This document shows, one piece after another, positions 7,268 to 15,786 of a stretch of 64,000 nt of DNA. The notes beneath the pieces were generated by a model. The model worked only from the letters and a program-made list of their open reading frames with translations. It searched no databases and was not told where the DNA came from. This DNA comes from Shouchella clausii. GTDB lineage: Bacteria > Bacillota > Bacilli > Bacillales > Bacillaceae_D. The position numbers and the translations under genes are program-made. Location of the stretch: NCBI RefSeq assembly GCF_001598215.1, contig NZ_BCXJ01000001.1, forward strand, positions 1,054,001 through 1,118,000, in the 5' to 3' direction. Each line of letters starts with the position of its first letter. The stretch's first letter is position 1.

Positions 7268-8254
7268 TTAATACGTAAGTGATAAAGCACCGAGTGATAG
7301 CCCTGCCGAAGTACCAAATAAGAGGATGTTGTCGCCTCGGTCAATTTTTCGTGACGAAAGCAGGTCGTGAAAAAGCATAGGAATTGAAGCGGCGATGCAA
7401 TTGCCGTGCGTAGCAAGATGGTCACCAATTTGTTCTCGTTTAAAGCCGAATTTCTCAAATATTGTAATCCCTTTTTTGGATGTTTGATGTGGGATAATAA
7501 ATTTATACTCTTCTTTGCTAATCGAATTTAAAAAGAAATCTTCTAAAAATGAAGGAAGATATCTGACAGCAGCTTTGTAGACTTTTCTACCTTCCATCTG
7601 GAATCGATTATCATTTAGCGTCGTTTCCGGATCATTGGGGGGACGAAGCGTTCCGCCACCTTTGACACAAGTAAAATCTGCGCCACTGCTGTATGTTTTC
7701 AACAGAAATTTATTAATTCTTGAATCGCCATTAGAGGATGTAACGACAAACGCTGCCGCCCCATCACCAAAAATGGTACGCACTTCTTTTTCCGATTGGT
7801 CCAATGTTTTACTCGGGGTGTCTGAACTGATGATGAGGATATGTTTATAGACTGCGTTGTTGATTAAGTTTGAAGCAACAAACAAAGCAAGTGGAAAGCT
7901 GTAGCATGTAGTGTCGACGTCAAAGCATGGAATACCGGATTCTTCTAAGCCTAGTTCACGTTGGTATAAACTTGCAGCACATGGAATCGCTTGTAAAGGA
8001 GAGCCGTTTGCACCAATAATACAATCAATGTCCTCTAACGCAAGGCCACTTTCCTCAATGGCCTGTTTCGCGGCAGCTACCCCTAGCGTTAAGGCTGATT
8101 CATTTTTGTCAGGATCAATGTAATAACGAGATTGTACGCCTGAAGCTTTCTCCATCCACCCTTTTGGTAATGACATTTCCTTTTCAAGTTCGTCATTTTT
8201 CATTACGGTTGAACCGACAGCTTTGCCAGAACCTAGGATCTTGGCGTTTAACAT
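7268..8254 (-). CDS. 3-oxoacyl-ACP synthase III (FabH)-like protein
   Basis: A 328-residue thiolase-fold condensing enzyme of the ketoacyl synthase III family. The Cys-His-Asn triad is visible: Cys in DVDTTCYSF, His in IIPHQTSKKG and Asn in HGNCIAASIP. The C-terminal GLY-rich motif FGTSAGLSLGAL is also present. It would condense an acyl-CoA with an acyl donor; its location after an efflux operon, away from the fab genes, suggests a specialised lipid or secondary metabolite role rather than housekeeping fatty acid synthesis. AAAAAGGAG sits eight bases before the ATG at 8254; the in-frame GTG at 8263 overlaps that site. Confidence 0.88.
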   Translation of the reverse strand: MLNAKILGSGKAVGSTVMKNDELEKEMSLPKGWMEKASGVQSRYYIDPDKNESALTLGVAAAKQAIEESGLALEDIDCIIGANGSPLQAIPCAASLYQRELGLEESGIPCFDVDTTCYSFPLALFVASNLINNAVYKHILIISSDTPSKTLDQSEKEVRTIFGDGAAAFVVTSSNGDSRINKFLLKTYSSGADFTCVKGGGTLRPPNDPETTLNDNRFQMEGRKVYKAAVRYLPSFLEDFFLNSISKEEYKFIIPHQTSKKGITIFEKFGFKREQIGDHLATHGNCIAASIPMLFHDLLSSRKIDRGDNILLFGTSAGLSLGALSLTY

Positions 8255-8421
8255 CTTCTCCACTCCTTTTTGTCTTTGTTTTGTTCCGTTCTGATTAATA
8301 GCAGCGTTTATTTTCTTTTATCGCCCCCTTTTCAGACTAAAAGTGAGATTGTTATTGACTTCCTTTTTAATAGGGCAGAAAACGAGATGAAAATGTTTCT
8401 GGCCATGCTAAAAATCATCAT

Positions 8422-9108
8422 TCAGAATGACTTGTTGGTAGCGATCCCCTCCAAAATAATGTCAATCATTTTTTCAGGTTCATCCCCGTGTTCAGATTGA
8501 AGCCCTTCACCAAGAACTTGATGATAAAAAATATAGCCGAAGATGATATAAAAAAATAAGTTGGCAATAACAGACTCATCCATGTCTTTAAACTCACCTT
8601 GTTCTTGTTTTTGCCTGATAAATGATTTTGTCGATTCCATCGCAGGAGTAGTGATGTTCGTTACAATTGCTTTCTTAATCTCGTCCTGTGAATACGCTTC
8701 TCGAAAGAGGACTTTTATAATGGATTGGTTTTGGGCGAGCTGTTCCAGCCTGTCTTGAAAAGCCATTGTCAATGTTTCTTTCGCATTATTTGGTTCAGGT
8801 GCACGGAAAATCTCTTGAATCGTTTCCACATATTTTTTTGAACCAAGTTCGATAAAAACAGGCGCTAAAATATGGTACAACAGATTTGATTTTGACTTGA
8901 AGTTACGAAACAATGTTACTTCGGCAACGCCAGCTTGTTTAGCGATATCGGCTGTTGAACTAGCCTCATACCCTTTTTCGGCGAATAGCTTCGCAGCAGC
9001 TTGGATAATTTGTTCTTGTTTTGCTGTTTTTTTCTTCGATTCATTTAGCGAATCTAAGAAAAGCTGAAATGCTTCTGTTATTGATGGGCTATTGTCGTCG
9101 TTTTTCAT
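8422..9108 (-). CDS. TetR/AcrR-family repressor of the efflux operon
   Basis: A TetR-family regulator of 228 residues from ATG 9108 (AGGTG six bases upstream; the GTG at 9117 overlaps it). The helix-turn-helix lies around residues 30-75: IIQAAAKLFAEKGYEASSTA, then AGVAEVTLFRNFKSKSNL. The C-terminal helical domain would bind a ligand. It is the last gene of the HlyD-ATPase-permease operon, 13 bp after the permease stop. The palindrome in front of that operon (11828-11847) is its most likely operator, giving autoregulation; the inducer is unknown. Confidence 0.9.
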   Translation of the reverse strand: MKNDDNSPSITEAFQLFLDSLNESKKKTAKQEQIIQAAAKLFAEKGYEASSTADIAKQAGVAEVTLFRNFKSKSNLLYHILAPVFIELGSKKYVETIQEIFRAPEPNNAKETLTMAFQDRLEQLAQNQSIIKVLFREAYSQDEIKKAIVTNITTPAMESTKSFIRQKQEQGEFKDMDESVIANLFFYIIFGYIFYHQVLGEGLQSEHGDEPEKMIDIILEGIATNKSF

Positions 9109-9121
9109 TTTGATCACCTAT

Positions 9122-10270
9122 TTACTGCAGATGCTTTTTAAATTTTGCAATGGTCGCGATGGAAAGCAGAATCGTAAACCCGAGCAATACAAGACTTTGC
9201 GGCCATAGAAGCTGTAAAGAGTTCGCTTTTAAGAAAATGCCCCTTAAAATCTCCAAAAAATACGTTAAAGGGATCAAACCTCCCAATAGTTGAATCAGCA
9301 TTGGCATCGATTCTCTCGGAAAAACAAAACCAGAGAGGATAACGCTTGGGAGAATAACGGCAAAGGACATATACATGGCTTGGAGTTGGTTTTTTGCGAT
9401 GGTGGAAATGAAAATACCCATCGCTAAAGTCGCAACAAGAAAGAGCAAACTTAATAATACCAATAAGAAAGGGTCGCCGGCAATTGCTACGTCAAACCAA
9501 AACACGCCTGCTAAAAGAACAAAGGCAAAAGACATTGTCCCAATGACCGTATAAGGCACAATTTTTCCAATAATTAACTCTACTGGGCGAATGGGCGTAA
9601 CGATCAGCTGTTCAATCGTGCCTTGTTCTTTTTCACGGACTAGGGCAAAAGCAGTCAAAATTAATGTGACTTCTTGCATGATGAGACCAATTAAAGCCGG
9701 AATATTAAATTCCATGCTGTCCATGGAAGGATTATAAAACACCTGTGTTTCATGCTTTAATGGGCTATTAGGGACTTCTGCCCCACTCCGGACCAATTGT
9801 TCTGCCTGAACCGTATGTGCATAATTTAGCAAAAGCGACTCGCTTCGAAACAACGCCTCTTGCGCATAAGTCGGATCGGAACCGTCAATTAAAAATTGTA
9901 CAACCGCTGTATCCGTGGCAAGCTCTTTTGAATAATTCGCTGGAATAATGAGGCCTGCATGAATGTCGCCCTTATCCAAGAGATGTTCCAATTCACTGTC
10001 GTTATATTCATAACTAATAACGGTAAAGTCGCCTTGGCTTGTTAAACGGTCAATTAGTTCTCTGCTTTCTGCCGTATGCGACTGGTCTAGGATAGACAAG
10101 TGAACCGATTCGACATCGTCATTCATCGCATAGCCAAGCAAGACGAGCAGCAAAACAGGAAGGACAAGAGCAATGGCAAGGCTTGCTGGATCTTTTTTTA
10201 TTTGAATGAATTCCTTGCGAACGATTGCTTGCAGTCGTACGAAACGAAAACGCTTTTCTCGGTTATTCAA
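9122..10270 (-). CDS. ABC-2 type efflux permease
   Basis: An ABC-2 permease of about 382 residues with one N-terminal membrane segment (IALVLPVLLLVLLGYAM), a large extracytoplasmic domain (about residues 55-215) and a cluster of about five membrane helices at the C-terminus. The segment REKEQGTIEQLIVTPI is the conserved ABC-2/YhhJ-type motif. It would work with the ATPase encoded just upstream and the HlyD-like lipoprotein to export drugs or lipids. I start at TTG 10270, six bases after a GGTG site; GTG 10279 is an alternative. The gene overlaps the ATPase stop. Confidence 0.88.
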   Translation of the reverse strand: MNNREKRFRFVRLQAIVRKEFIQIKKDPASLAIALVLPVLLLVLLGYAMNDDVESVHLSILDQSHTAESRELIDRLTSQGDFTVISYEYNDSELEHLLDKGDIHAGLIIPANYSKELATDTAVVQFLIDGSDPTYAQEALFRSESLLLNYAHTVQAEQLVRSGAEVPNSPLKHETQVFYNPSMDSMEFNIPALIGLIMQEVTLILTAFALVREKEQGTIEQLIVTPIRPVELIIGKIVPYTVIGTMSFAFVLLAGVFWFDVAIAGDPFLLVLLSLLFLVATLAMGIFISTIAKNQLQAMYMSFAVILPSVILSGFVFPRESMPMLIQLLGGLIPLTYFLEILRGIFLKANSLQLLWPQSLVLLGFTILLSIATIAKFKKHLQ

Positions 10271-11036
10271 ATGAATCACCCTTTTTTAGATGGGAAGCAT
10301 GTTCTTGCTCTTGCTGTTCTACCAGCTTAACAAACAAATCATCTAAGTTTTTGACACCGTATTGGTCCATAATCTCTTTTGGCCCGCCGTTAACGAGCAA
10401 GTTTCCGGCATACATAAACCCGATGTTGTCACAAGTTAAGGCTTCGTCCATGTAATGGGTCGTGACGAGGACAGTGACGTCATCTTTTTTTAATTGATGG
10501 ATGATCTCCCAAAATATTTTGCGCGAGACAGGGTCTACGCCCGCAGTTGGCTCATCAAGTATGAGCAACTCCGGTTCATGGAGCATGGCACAACATAATG
10601 CAAGCCGCTGTTTCCAGCCGCCTGACAACGCTCCTGCCCGTTGGGAAATGCGGTCCTCTAACTTTGTTAATTGCAAAAGCGTTTGGATACGCGAAGCAAG
10701 TTCTTTCTTCTTTAGTCCATAAATAGCGCCATAAAACTGCAAATTTTCAAGTACCGTTAACTCTAAATACAAGCTGAATTTTTGCGACATATAGCCGATT
10801 CGTTGCTTAATCTGCTCTGGTTGTTCGGCAAGACTATAACCGAGCACAGTTCCACTACCAGAAGAGGGCGGAAGAACACCGCACAACATACGAATGACAG
10901 TCGATTTTCCAGCTCCATTGGAACCAAGAAAGCCGTAAATTGTATTTTTTTTCACGGAAAGGTCTAGGGGCTGAACAGCCATCTTAGAACCGAACTTTTT
11001 TGACAACGCGTTACAATGAATAGCATCCTCTGTCAT
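10263..11036 (-). CDS. ABC transporter ATP-binding protein, drug/lipid export type
   Basis: A 257-residue ATPase. Walker A is GSNGAGKST, the signature is LSGGWKQRLA, Walker B is LLILDEPTAGVD and the H-loop is VTTHYMDEA. It energises the adjacent ABC-2 permease. The signature has Trp where Gln is more common. AGGAGCG precedes the ATG, and the gene begins 24 bp after the HlyD stop, so it is cotranscribed. Confidence 0.93.
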   Translation of the reverse strand: MTEDAIHCNALSKKFGSKMAVQPLDLSVKKNTIYGFLGSNGAGKSTVIRMLCGVLPPSSGSGTVLGYSLAEQPEQIKQRIGYMSQKFSLYLELTVLENLQFYGAIYGLKKKELASRIQTLLQLTKLEDRISQRAGALSGGWKQRLALCCAMLHEPELLILDEPTAGVDPVSRKIFWEIIHQLKKDDVTVLVTTHYMDEALTCDNIGFMYAGNLLVNGGPKEIMDQYGVKNLDDLFVKLVEQQEQEHASHLKKGDSFE

Positions 11037-11060
11037 GTGATCAAATCGCTCCTGACCGTC

Positions 11061-11810
11061 CTATAATGAATCAATCCAAATTTCTACATCCATCCCGGCT
11101 CTTAATAGCTCGTCGTTGCTTTCAATGGTAATGTGCACAGGGAAAACTTGACTGGCTTTGTCTTCGTTGGTTTCAATGGTTTGCGAGCTGTATATCGCTT
11201 CATTTTCAATAAAGTGAACAGTCCCTTCGAATGTTTCTTCAGGAAAAGCAACAGCGCTTATTTGAACGGACATGCCTTCAGAAAACTCGGAAAGTTCACT
11301 TTGCGGCACATAAATCGTCGTTTCCAAAGGAGCGTCTGTTAAAATCGTTACAAGTGGAGTGCCAGTTTGAACAAAATCGCCTTCATCAATTAGCCATTCC
11401 AATACGGTGCCGTCTTTTGGTGAATGAATGCTTGCTTTTGATTGTTGGTATTGAGCCTGCTCTAGGCGGGCTTGTGCTTGGTCCCGTTGGCTGTTAAGTG
11501 CGTCTAGTTGCATATTAGAAGCAGCTTCATTTTCTGCTTGCTCAATTTCGGCATCGGCCAATCGTACCGCTGCTTCCGCTTCTGCCGTTTGTAGCTCCAA
11601 TAAATGCTCGTCTAAAGACACGAGCAAATCATCTTTCGTAACGGCTTCTCTCTCAGCAACATGGATGTTTTGGATTTCCCCTTGTAAAGGGCTGTAAATC
11701 GTTTGTGTTTTCGCTTCGATCGAACTAGTGTAAGCTGTTTCTTCGGTTTGCGAACAGCCAATTAATAAAAACAAAGAAAAGGAGAAGATTGCTGGTTTTG
11801 CAAAAGACAT
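11061..11810 (-). CDS. HlyD-family lipoprotein adaptor of ABC exporter
   Basis: A 249-residue membrane-fusion type protein. The N-terminus is a lipoprotein signal with lipobox LIGC, so it should be lipid-anchored on the outer face of the membrane. Then come a biotinyl-lipoyl-like half motif (SPLQGEIQNIHVAEREAVTK), an alpha-helical hairpin rich in Glu/Gln/Ala (residues ~75-125), the second lipoyl half (IHSPKDGTVLEWLIDEGDFV) and a beta-barrel domain. It is the first gene of the operon and has its own promoter and operator. Confidence 0.9.
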   Translation of the reverse strand: MSFAKPAIFSFSLFLLIGCSQTEETAYTSSIEAKTQTIYSPLQGEIQNIHVAEREAVTKDDLLVSLDEHLLELQTAEAEAAVRLADAEIEQAENEAASNMQLDALNSQRDQAQARLEQAQYQQSKASIHSPKDGTVLEWLIDEGDFVQTGTPLVTILTDAPLETTIYVPQSELSEFSEGMSVQISAVAFPEETFEGTVHFIENEAIYSSQTIETNEDKASQVFPVHITIESNDELLRAGMDVEIWIDSL

Positions 11811-11827
11811 AACAGCACCTCGTTATT

Positions 11828-11847
11828 GAATGTAAGTACTTACTTTC
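11828..11847. promoter_or_regulatory. probable TetR operator
   Basis: A 20-bp palindrome with core GTAAGTACTTAC and outer GAA/TTC; only one symmetric position pair fails. It lies directly downstream of the -10 box of the efflux operon, where a bound repressor would block transcription start. Confidence 0.75.
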
Positions 11848-11848
11848 A

Positions 11849-11877
11849 AATATAATGGAAGAAAAAGAGAAAATCAA
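11849..11877 (-). promoter_or_regulatory. sigma-A promoter of the efflux operon
   Basis: On the minus strand, -35 TTGATT (11872-11877) and -10 TATATT (11849-11854) are separated by exactly 17 bp. The operator begins at once downstream. The remaining sequence to 12119 shows no gene; it holds only an imperfect GAGC...GCTC hairpin near 11901-11937. Confidence 0.75.
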
Positions 11878-12119
11878 TGGAAAGTGAAAAATTTTTTTAG
11901 GAGCATGTCAGTGACAGAGTAGTCGTTGGCACGCTCATTTGCTTAAAAGTGCTGTTATTTCTCGATTTTCTTCTGGAGCTTTACCCTGTGCGAAAAAATG
12001 CTGCGGAGCCAAACGATGTGTATAAAGGAGATGAAAACACTTCCAAGAGTTTCCCTCAAAATCGTCAAATCGCTTTTTAGACTGTTTTCCTTTTTCGTGT
12101 CTGCTCTGGAAGGACTATC

Positions 12120-13247
12120 TTATTTTGCTATGTGTTCACTTGCCTTTGTTTCTGACCCACATAATGGGATGACGATCGTTTCTGTTTCACAGCGTCGGTA
12201 AACGTGAAAGGCGGCATAGGTAGCGGCGCTTGTAGGCTCCACATCAAAACCTTGCTTTGCCAGGGCTAAGCGTGCTTTCGCTATTTGTGCCTCGCTAACA
12301 GTTATAAAGGTACCGCCTGTATTGCGAACGGCCTCTAAAATTTGCGTTGCCCGAGCTGGTGCAGCGATTGCAATCCCTTCAGCAATCGTCGTTTGGCCTA
12401 GTGTAGGCGTTACAGATTGTTCTCTTCTTGCAAACGCATTAGCAAGAGGAGCACATTTATCAGCTTGCACGGCGACGATTTTCGGACATTTGCCAATTAG
12501 ACGATTGGCTAAAAGCTCAGAAAAGCCATGATAGGCACCGAGCAAAAGCGTGCCATTGCCGACTGGGACAATCACTGTGTCTGGTGCTTCGCCAAGCTGT
12601 TCATAAATTTCATATGCATACGTTTTTGTCCCTTCATAAAAGTAGGGATTGTAGACATGGCTTGCATAAAAACCACCTTTTTCTAAGTTGGCAGCTTTTC
12701 GCTGTGCGGCACGTGCGACATCTTCACGTGTACCAGCAATAGTATGAACCGTTGCATTGTATGCTGTCATTTGTGCTTGTTTTTTCGGAGAAACTGTATT
12801 GCTGCAAAACACTTCACAAGCGATGCCAGCCCTAGCCGCATAGGCCGAAATAGCAGTCCCTGCATTGCCGCTGCTATCGGCAATGACAGATGTGGCCCCA
12901 AGTTCCAGCGCTTTTGCGATGAGGACAGCGGCACCACGGTCTTTAAAAGAGAGCGTCGGCATTAAATAGTCGACTTTTACATAGATATTCGGTTTATCCG
13001 CAGAAACGGGTAGAAGGGGAGTATGGCCTTCGCCTAAAGTTACGGTTTGCCAACTCTTCGCGTTTTTTTCAAACGGCAATGCGTCTATAAATCGCCACAA
13101 TGTAGGGGGGCCTGATTTCCAAGCAAAAGGTTGGAGCAACGGCGTTTGCTTATCAAGGTCGAGCAGACCGCCACAAGGGCATTTCCAAAGGTTTCGCGAA
13201 ACAGCGTAGGTTGTATGGCAACTCCGGCAAACATAGGATTGCTTCAT
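12120..13247 (-). CDS. threonine synthase-like PLP enzyme
   Basis: A 375-residue PLP-dependent fold-type II enzyme of the threonine synthase group. An N-terminal zinc-ribbon-like stretch (CRSC ... CPCGG) precedes the catalytic domain. The PLP lysine is in SFKDRGAAV, and the phosphate-binding loop is VGNGTLLLG. The archaeal/class II threonine synthases share this N-terminal ribbon. It would convert O-phosphohomoserine to threonine, but it stands apart from hom/thrB, so a related ammonia-lyase role is possible. I start at ATG 13247 behind AAAAGGAGAG; the frame extends further upstream without another good site. Confidence 0.82.
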   Translation of the reverse strand: MKQSYVCRSCHTTYAVSRNLWKCPCGGLLDLDKQTPLLQPFAWKSGPPTLWRFIDALPFEKNAKSWQTVTLGEGHTPLLPVSADKPNIYVKVDYLMPTLSFKDRGAAVLIAKALELGATSVIADSSGNAGTAISAYAARAGIACEVFCSNTVSPKKQAQMTAYNATVHTIAGTREDVARAAQRKAANLEKGGFYASHVYNPYFYEGTKTYAYEIYEQLGEAPDTVIVPVGNGTLLLGAYHGFSELLANRLIGKCPKIVAVQADKCAPLANAFARREQSVTPTLGQTTIAEGIAIAAPARATQILEAVRNTGGTFITVSEAQIAKARLALAKQGFDVEPTSAATYAAFHVYRRCETETIVIPLCGSETKASEHIAK

Positions 13248-13414
13248 CAGACGATCTCTCCTTTTGTAACGTTCATAGAAAAAGGCAAGTTTGAGAAGAA
13301 CTTGCTCAGTATGCAAATTTTTAACTTCCTTATTGGGAAAATCGAAAAACTACTAGTTTTATAAATTATGTTAATAGATACTAGATTAGGACCCATTATA
13401 AGGAGGCATGATCA

Positions 13415-14206
13415 ATGAAACGCTATCACTTGTTTACTGGCTTTACGCTAGCAACCGTTGTTACGTTGGCAACTGCTCCGGCAGCTTCTGCTGCTAGTTT
13501 CCTGTCCCCATTACAAGCTTTGAAAGCATCATGGTCCTACGAGGGAGAGACGGGACCTGAATTTTGGGGAGACTTAGACGAAGCTTTTGCTGCATGTTCG
13601 CATGGAAAAGAGCAATCACCAATCAATTTGTTCTTTGAAAGGGAGCAAACACCAAAGTGGAATTGGGCCTTTTCATATAGCGAAGCTGCTTTTTCTGTTG
13701 AAAATAATGGTCATACGATTCAAGCTAATGTGGAAAACGATGATGCCGGTGGATTAGAAATTAATGGCGAAGCTTATCAGCTCACACAATTCCATTTCCA
13801 TACTCCGAGTGAACATACGATTGAAAAAACATCCTTCCCAATGGAACTCCATCTTGTTCATGCAAACCATGCGGGGGATTTAGCGGTGCTCGGCGTTTTG
13901 ATGGAAATTGGCACAGTTCATGAAGGCATTGAAGCCGTTTGGGAAGTCATGCCTGAAGAAGAAGGGACTGCTGAATATTCCATTTCTCTAGACCCGAGCC
14001 TATTCCTGCCTGAAAGTGTAACTGCTTACCAATACGACGGTTCATTGACAACCCCTCCTTGTAGCGAAGGGGTGAAATGGACGGTGCTTAATGACACCAT
14101 TTCGATTTCAGCAACGCAACTTCATGCATTTAGGGACATCTATCCGCAAAACTATCGTCCAGCCCAAGAGCTAGGTGACAGAGAAATCGGGTTCCATTAT
14201 CATTAA
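13415..14206 (+). CDS. secreted alpha-class carbonic anhydrase
   Basis: A 263-residue alpha carbonic anhydrase (CO2 + H2O to bicarbonate + proton). A clear signal peptide ends at APAASAAS (about residue 27), so it acts outside the membrane. The three zinc ligands are His127 and His129 (QFHFH) and His146 (ELHLVH). The Glu/Thr proton network region SLTTPPCSEGVKW is intact, and its Cys can pair with Cys61, as in other secreted forms. AAGGAGG precedes the ATG. The gene is monocistronic with its own terminator. Alpha forms are uncommon in bacilli. Confidence 0.95.
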   Translation: MKRYHLFTGFTLATVVTLATAPAASAASFLSPLQALKASWSYEGETGPEFWGDLDEAFAACSHGKEQSPINLFFEREQTPKWNWAFSYSEAAFSVENNGHTIQANVENDDAGGLEINGEAYQLTQFHFHTPSEHTIEKTSFPMELHLVHANHAGDLAVLGVLMEIGTVHEGIEAVWEVMPEEEGTAEYSISLDPSLFLPESVTAYQYDGSLTTPPCSEGVKWTVLNDTISISATQLHAFRDIYPQNYRPAQELGDREIGFHYH

Positions 14207-14213
14207 TAATAGG

Positions 14214-14241
14214 AAAGCGCCCATCCGGTAGTGGGCGCTTT
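14214..14241 (+). terminator. terminator of the carbonic anhydrase gene
   Basis: A perfect 10-bp stem AAAGCGCCCA/TGGGCGCTTT with an eight-base loop, ending in a short T-run, just after the stop codon. Confidence 0.85.
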
Positions 14242-14368
14242 AGATTGTAGCCAAACGCTTGCATCCTTCGTTGTCCGCCTCGGCCACATAATCATTGTAG
14301 CTGATCCTACATTTTACTCGCATCTTCCCCCTCATCTCACACGCGTCCATTATTCCGACGTGCCCACT

Positions 14369-15646
14369 CTAATGAAACAGGAGACGGTACCTTTTACGTG
14401 GCCTGCCACGAAGTTTTTCCTGCCTTACAGTTGTTTCTTCTGCGGCTTTTCCTTGCTCTAATTTCTTCAAAATGCGATTGGCGCTTCGCGTAGTGATGCC
14501 TAAATGGAGAGCGAGATCATTCGCACAGACATCATGACGCTTTGTTTTTGCAGGTATGGCCAAAATTTTTTGCAGTTGCAACACAGATACACCAGTTTGT
14601 TTGCTCCATTTTTGCAATTGAAGGGGATCTAGTTGTAGTTCGAGGCGTTTCCCATCGCCAAGAGGGCCGAGCAACGTGCTTTCAGTCAAGATATAAGGGC
14701 AGCCGATTTTCTTTTGTTGCTTGTTGGCCGTTTTTGCGTTTGTCCGTGCTTCATGGAGTGTTTTTCCTGCTCCCCAGCCTAATTGAAACATAATTTTTGG
14801 TTGTTTGCCTTTTAAATAGGCGGATAAAGCACATTGTTGGAAGCTGTTGGTGAGACGCTCTAAATCGCCAAACGAAGTCACCAATTCGAAACTTGTTTCA
14901 TTCGCATGAACTAAAAGTGGCTCACCTTCCTTCTCTGAGTAAGAAAGCAATGCATGGTGGAGTTTGATTTTTTCTATTTCTGTTTTTGCCTTAAAAGTCA
15001 AATAGCCAATTGCGATTTGTTTGTCAGCCAATTCTTGTGTTTCCAACTGGAGCAGCAACGTTTCTATTTGTTTATGGACGGAGCTAGTTGACGGCGCTAA
15101 AAATAGTGTCGGGATGCCGTCCTTTTGCAAAACCGGCAAAATGTTGCTGAACCTTGTAATCGATAATTGCGCCCCTTCCATATGAGCGTGTCGATGAAAG
15201 GCAATCAGTTTCTCGTACATTTGGTCGTTGACGTCTTGAAATAGCGAATCGCTATAATAAAGGGGGAAATCGTCTAAAGGCACAAACGACTTTAAATTCA
15301 TATAGTCATTCTCTTTGTTGAGAAAATCAATGACCGTTCGCTTCATTTCAAAGGATCGTTCAAATGTACAAGCGAGCAACGTTTTGTAAAAGTCTTTTTC
15401 GCTTAAATCGACAAACACAGATGGCTTAGGCAAAGGGCCGATATTTTGTTCAAAATAGAGCCTTGGTATAATGCCGCCAAAAACCCAGCCATCTATGTCA
15501 TGGCGGTTTTGCTGATAAATGGTTTTGATTTCACTTAAGCTTTTATATGGAAAATAAATAAAGCTAGCATTTGTTTGTAAACTCATTAATGCTTTCTTTA
15601 TATGGGGAGTGGTATGGAAGGCGGCCATAATGCCGATCGTTGCCAT
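14369..15646 (-). CDS. regulator-like protein divergent from the abg genes
   Basis: A 425-residue protein I cannot place in a named family. Residues 1-~200 are a mixed alpha/beta sensor-like region. Around residues 225-330 is a segment resembling a degenerate GGDEF/cyclase-like domain: IAIGYLTFKAK, then QLGWGAGKTLHEARTNAKTA; the GGDEF motif itself is absent. The last ~80 residues look like a winged helix-turn-helix: CANDLALHLGITTRSANRIL and a basic RGRPRKRYRLL end. GGAGG precedes the ATG. It is transcribed away from abgB across a 140-bp spacer, so it probably controls that operon in place of the LysR-type AbgR of enteric bacteria. That role is inferred from position. Confidence 0.7.
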   Translation of the reverse strand: MATIGIMAAFHTTPHIKKALMSLQTNASFIYFPYKSLSEIKTIYQQNRHDIDGWVFGGIIPRLYFEQNIGPLPKPSVFVDLSEKDFYKTLLACTFERSFEMKRTVIDFLNKENDYMNLKSFVPLDDFPLYYSDSLFQDVNDQMYEKLIAFHRHAHMEGAQLSITRFSNILPVLQKDGIPTLFLAPSTSSVHKQIETLLLQLETQELADKQIAIGYLTFKAKTEIEKIKLHHALLSYSEKEGEPLLVHANETSFELVTSFGDLERLTNSFQQCALSAYLKGKQPKIMFQLGWGAGKTLHEARTNAKTANKQQKKIGCPYILTESTLLGPLGDGKRLELQLDPLQLQKWSKQTGVSVLQLQKILAIPAKTKRHDVCANDLALHLGITTRSANRILKKLEQGKAAEETTVRQEKLRGRPRKRYRLLFH

Positions 15647-15705
15647 TGGTCATCCTCCAAATGTCTTATTTTTTTTAGTTTACCAGACTTTTTTAAAAAA
15701 AGTAT

Positions 15706-15729
15706 TGGCGATTATGGCGATTTTATAAT
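15706..15729 (+). promoter_or_regulatory. abgB promoter region with direct repeat
   Basis: TGGCGATT is repeated at 15706-15713 and 15715-15722 (9-bp period), followed at once by TATAAT (15724-15729). No good -35 hexamer is seen 17 bp upstream, which fits an activator-dependent promoter with the repeats as its site. Confidence 0.55.
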
Positions 15730-15786
15730 AAAGTAAGGAAAATACTTATGTCTAAAAACTGTCTTTTAATTGATAGGAGGGAGATT

